NCBI RefSeq assembly: GCF_000278725.1 | Contig: NZ_ALCA01000009.1 | Location: 1 to 15,003 of the forward strand | Length of the DNA stretch: 15,003 nucleotides | From: Actinomyces sp. ICM47 | Lineage (GTDB): Bacteria > Actinomycetota > Actinomycetes > Actinomycetales > Actinomycetaceae | Direction: 5' to 3' | Shown: positions 14,442 to 15,003 of the stretch, one piece after another | Numbering within the stretch: position 1 is the first letter of the stretch | Layout of the letters: every line of letters begins with the position of its first letter | Notes under the pieces: model-generated | What the model was told of the DNA's origin: nothing | Database searches by the model: none | What the model saw: only the letters and a program-made list of their open reading frames with translations | Program-made: the position numbers and the translations under genes

Positions 14442-15003
14442 CTGCGAGTTCGCCTGGGCGCATCACGGGACTCCAGCGTTGCGGGAGGACGAGGGTGACG
14501 GCCTCGCTGGTAATGAACACGAATCCGAGCCTGCCATCGGTGAGCGTGCACCCGCCCTCCAGCACCGCAAGGAAGTCCGGGATGTGGAACGCAAGCTGCG
14601 TCGGCGATTCGGTCAGGAGCTTCTCGATCGCGGCACGGAGCGTCGACGGACGTCGCCGCGCACCCGTTGACTGCAGGCTGTCCACGGCCTGATCAACCGC
14701 CGTGCTGTTGCGCCCAGCGAGCACCTGCAACGCCTCGGCCATCTTCACCAGCAGCACCTCCTGGTAGAGGTGGCTGGTGGTGCAGGTGCCGCGCTTGACG
14801 TAGTTCGTCGGACACTCCCACACGTCGACCCGGTTCGGGGTGCCCGAGTGCCAGGTCTTGCGGCCGAACGGCCGTCCGCAGTCGCCGCAGACGATCTTGC
14901 GGGACAGGCACTTGCCGAAGGACTTGTAGCCGCGTGGGTCGACGCGGGTGTGGCCTGTTCTGGTCGATCTGCTCGAGCGCGATCAGGTGTGCGTGCATCA
15001 GAG
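14425..15003 (-). pseudogene. C-terminal part of a large serine recombinase, frameshifted and cut by the window edge
   Basis: The readable piece contains SRKIVCGDCGRPFGRKTWHS and, after a loop, VWECPTNYVKRGTCTTSHL, which is the recombinase zinc beta-ribbon with C-x2-C and two later cysteines. A helical tail follows (MAEALQVLAG … LRAAIEKLLTE). Near 14954-14962 the reading moves to another frame (HLIALEQIDQN towards the edge), so one base seems lost or gained. The catalytic N-terminal domain would lie beyond 15003. The stop at 14425 overlaps the 3' end of res by 17 bases in convergent orientation, and the last residues may be non-native. Large serine recombinases move integrative elements, so the defence operon sits beside an integration gene. 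Confidence 0.65.

Noticed and set aside
1..15003. CRISPR arrays, tRNA or rRNA genes
   Set aside because: No regularly spaced direct repeats, cloverleaf or rRNA-like sequence was seen on reading through either strand.

Overview
The window looks like an accessory region of a high-GC Gram-positive bacterium (actinobacterium). The reasons are GTG starts, purine-rich Shine-Dalgarno sites, GC-rich codons in most genes, an Rv2525c-like (DUF1906) glycoside-hydrolase-like protein, and mobile-element genes of the actinobacterial type. I cannot name genus or species from the sequence.

Layout. (1) 27-2468 (-): an 813-residue protein with peptidoglycan-binding-like repeats, a DUF1906 domain and an unassigned C-terminal region. 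(2) 2469-2851: no convincing gene, only small inverted repeats. (3) 2852-6160 (-): a decayed phage- or ICE-type module. In its own direction of transcription it runs: a 47-residue basic protein, a stem-loop, a long structured leader, a sigma-70 region 4-like protein, a truncated unknown protein, an IS3-family insertion, the C-terminal part of a SNF2-type helicase, and a small HNH nuclease. The genes on the two sides of the IS are different truncated genes, so DNA has been lost there. (4) 6354-14441 (+): a compact defence-type operon. It holds an ABC three-component (ABC-3C) set (C-terminal-domain protein, winged-helix middle component, DUF3732 Rad50-like ATPase), then a small Xre-type HTH protein, then a type III restriction-modification pair (mod, res). 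Junctions are 1-11 bp overlaps or zero-gap. (5) 14425-15003 (-): the zinc-ribbon end of a large serine recombinase, frameshifted and cut by the window edge, convergent with res.

How it may work together. The DUF3732 ATPase, middle component and CTD protein are expected to act as one conflict complex. Mod and Res would normally form a type III methyltransferase/endonuclease, with the HTH protein as the likely local regulator. In this copy mod carries a nonsense codon at its tenth codon (expected Trp) and a later one-base frameshift, while res and the ABC-3C genes are intact. Type III Res needs Mod to act, so the restriction half is probably silent unless these lesions are sequence errors.

The most novel-looking items are the fused ABC-3C/HTH/type III operon and the leader RNA before the sigma-like gene. 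That leader has several nested stems, and its outer stem and the ribosome-site hairpin compete for the same three bases. Family assignments come from motifs and memory; no database search was possible.
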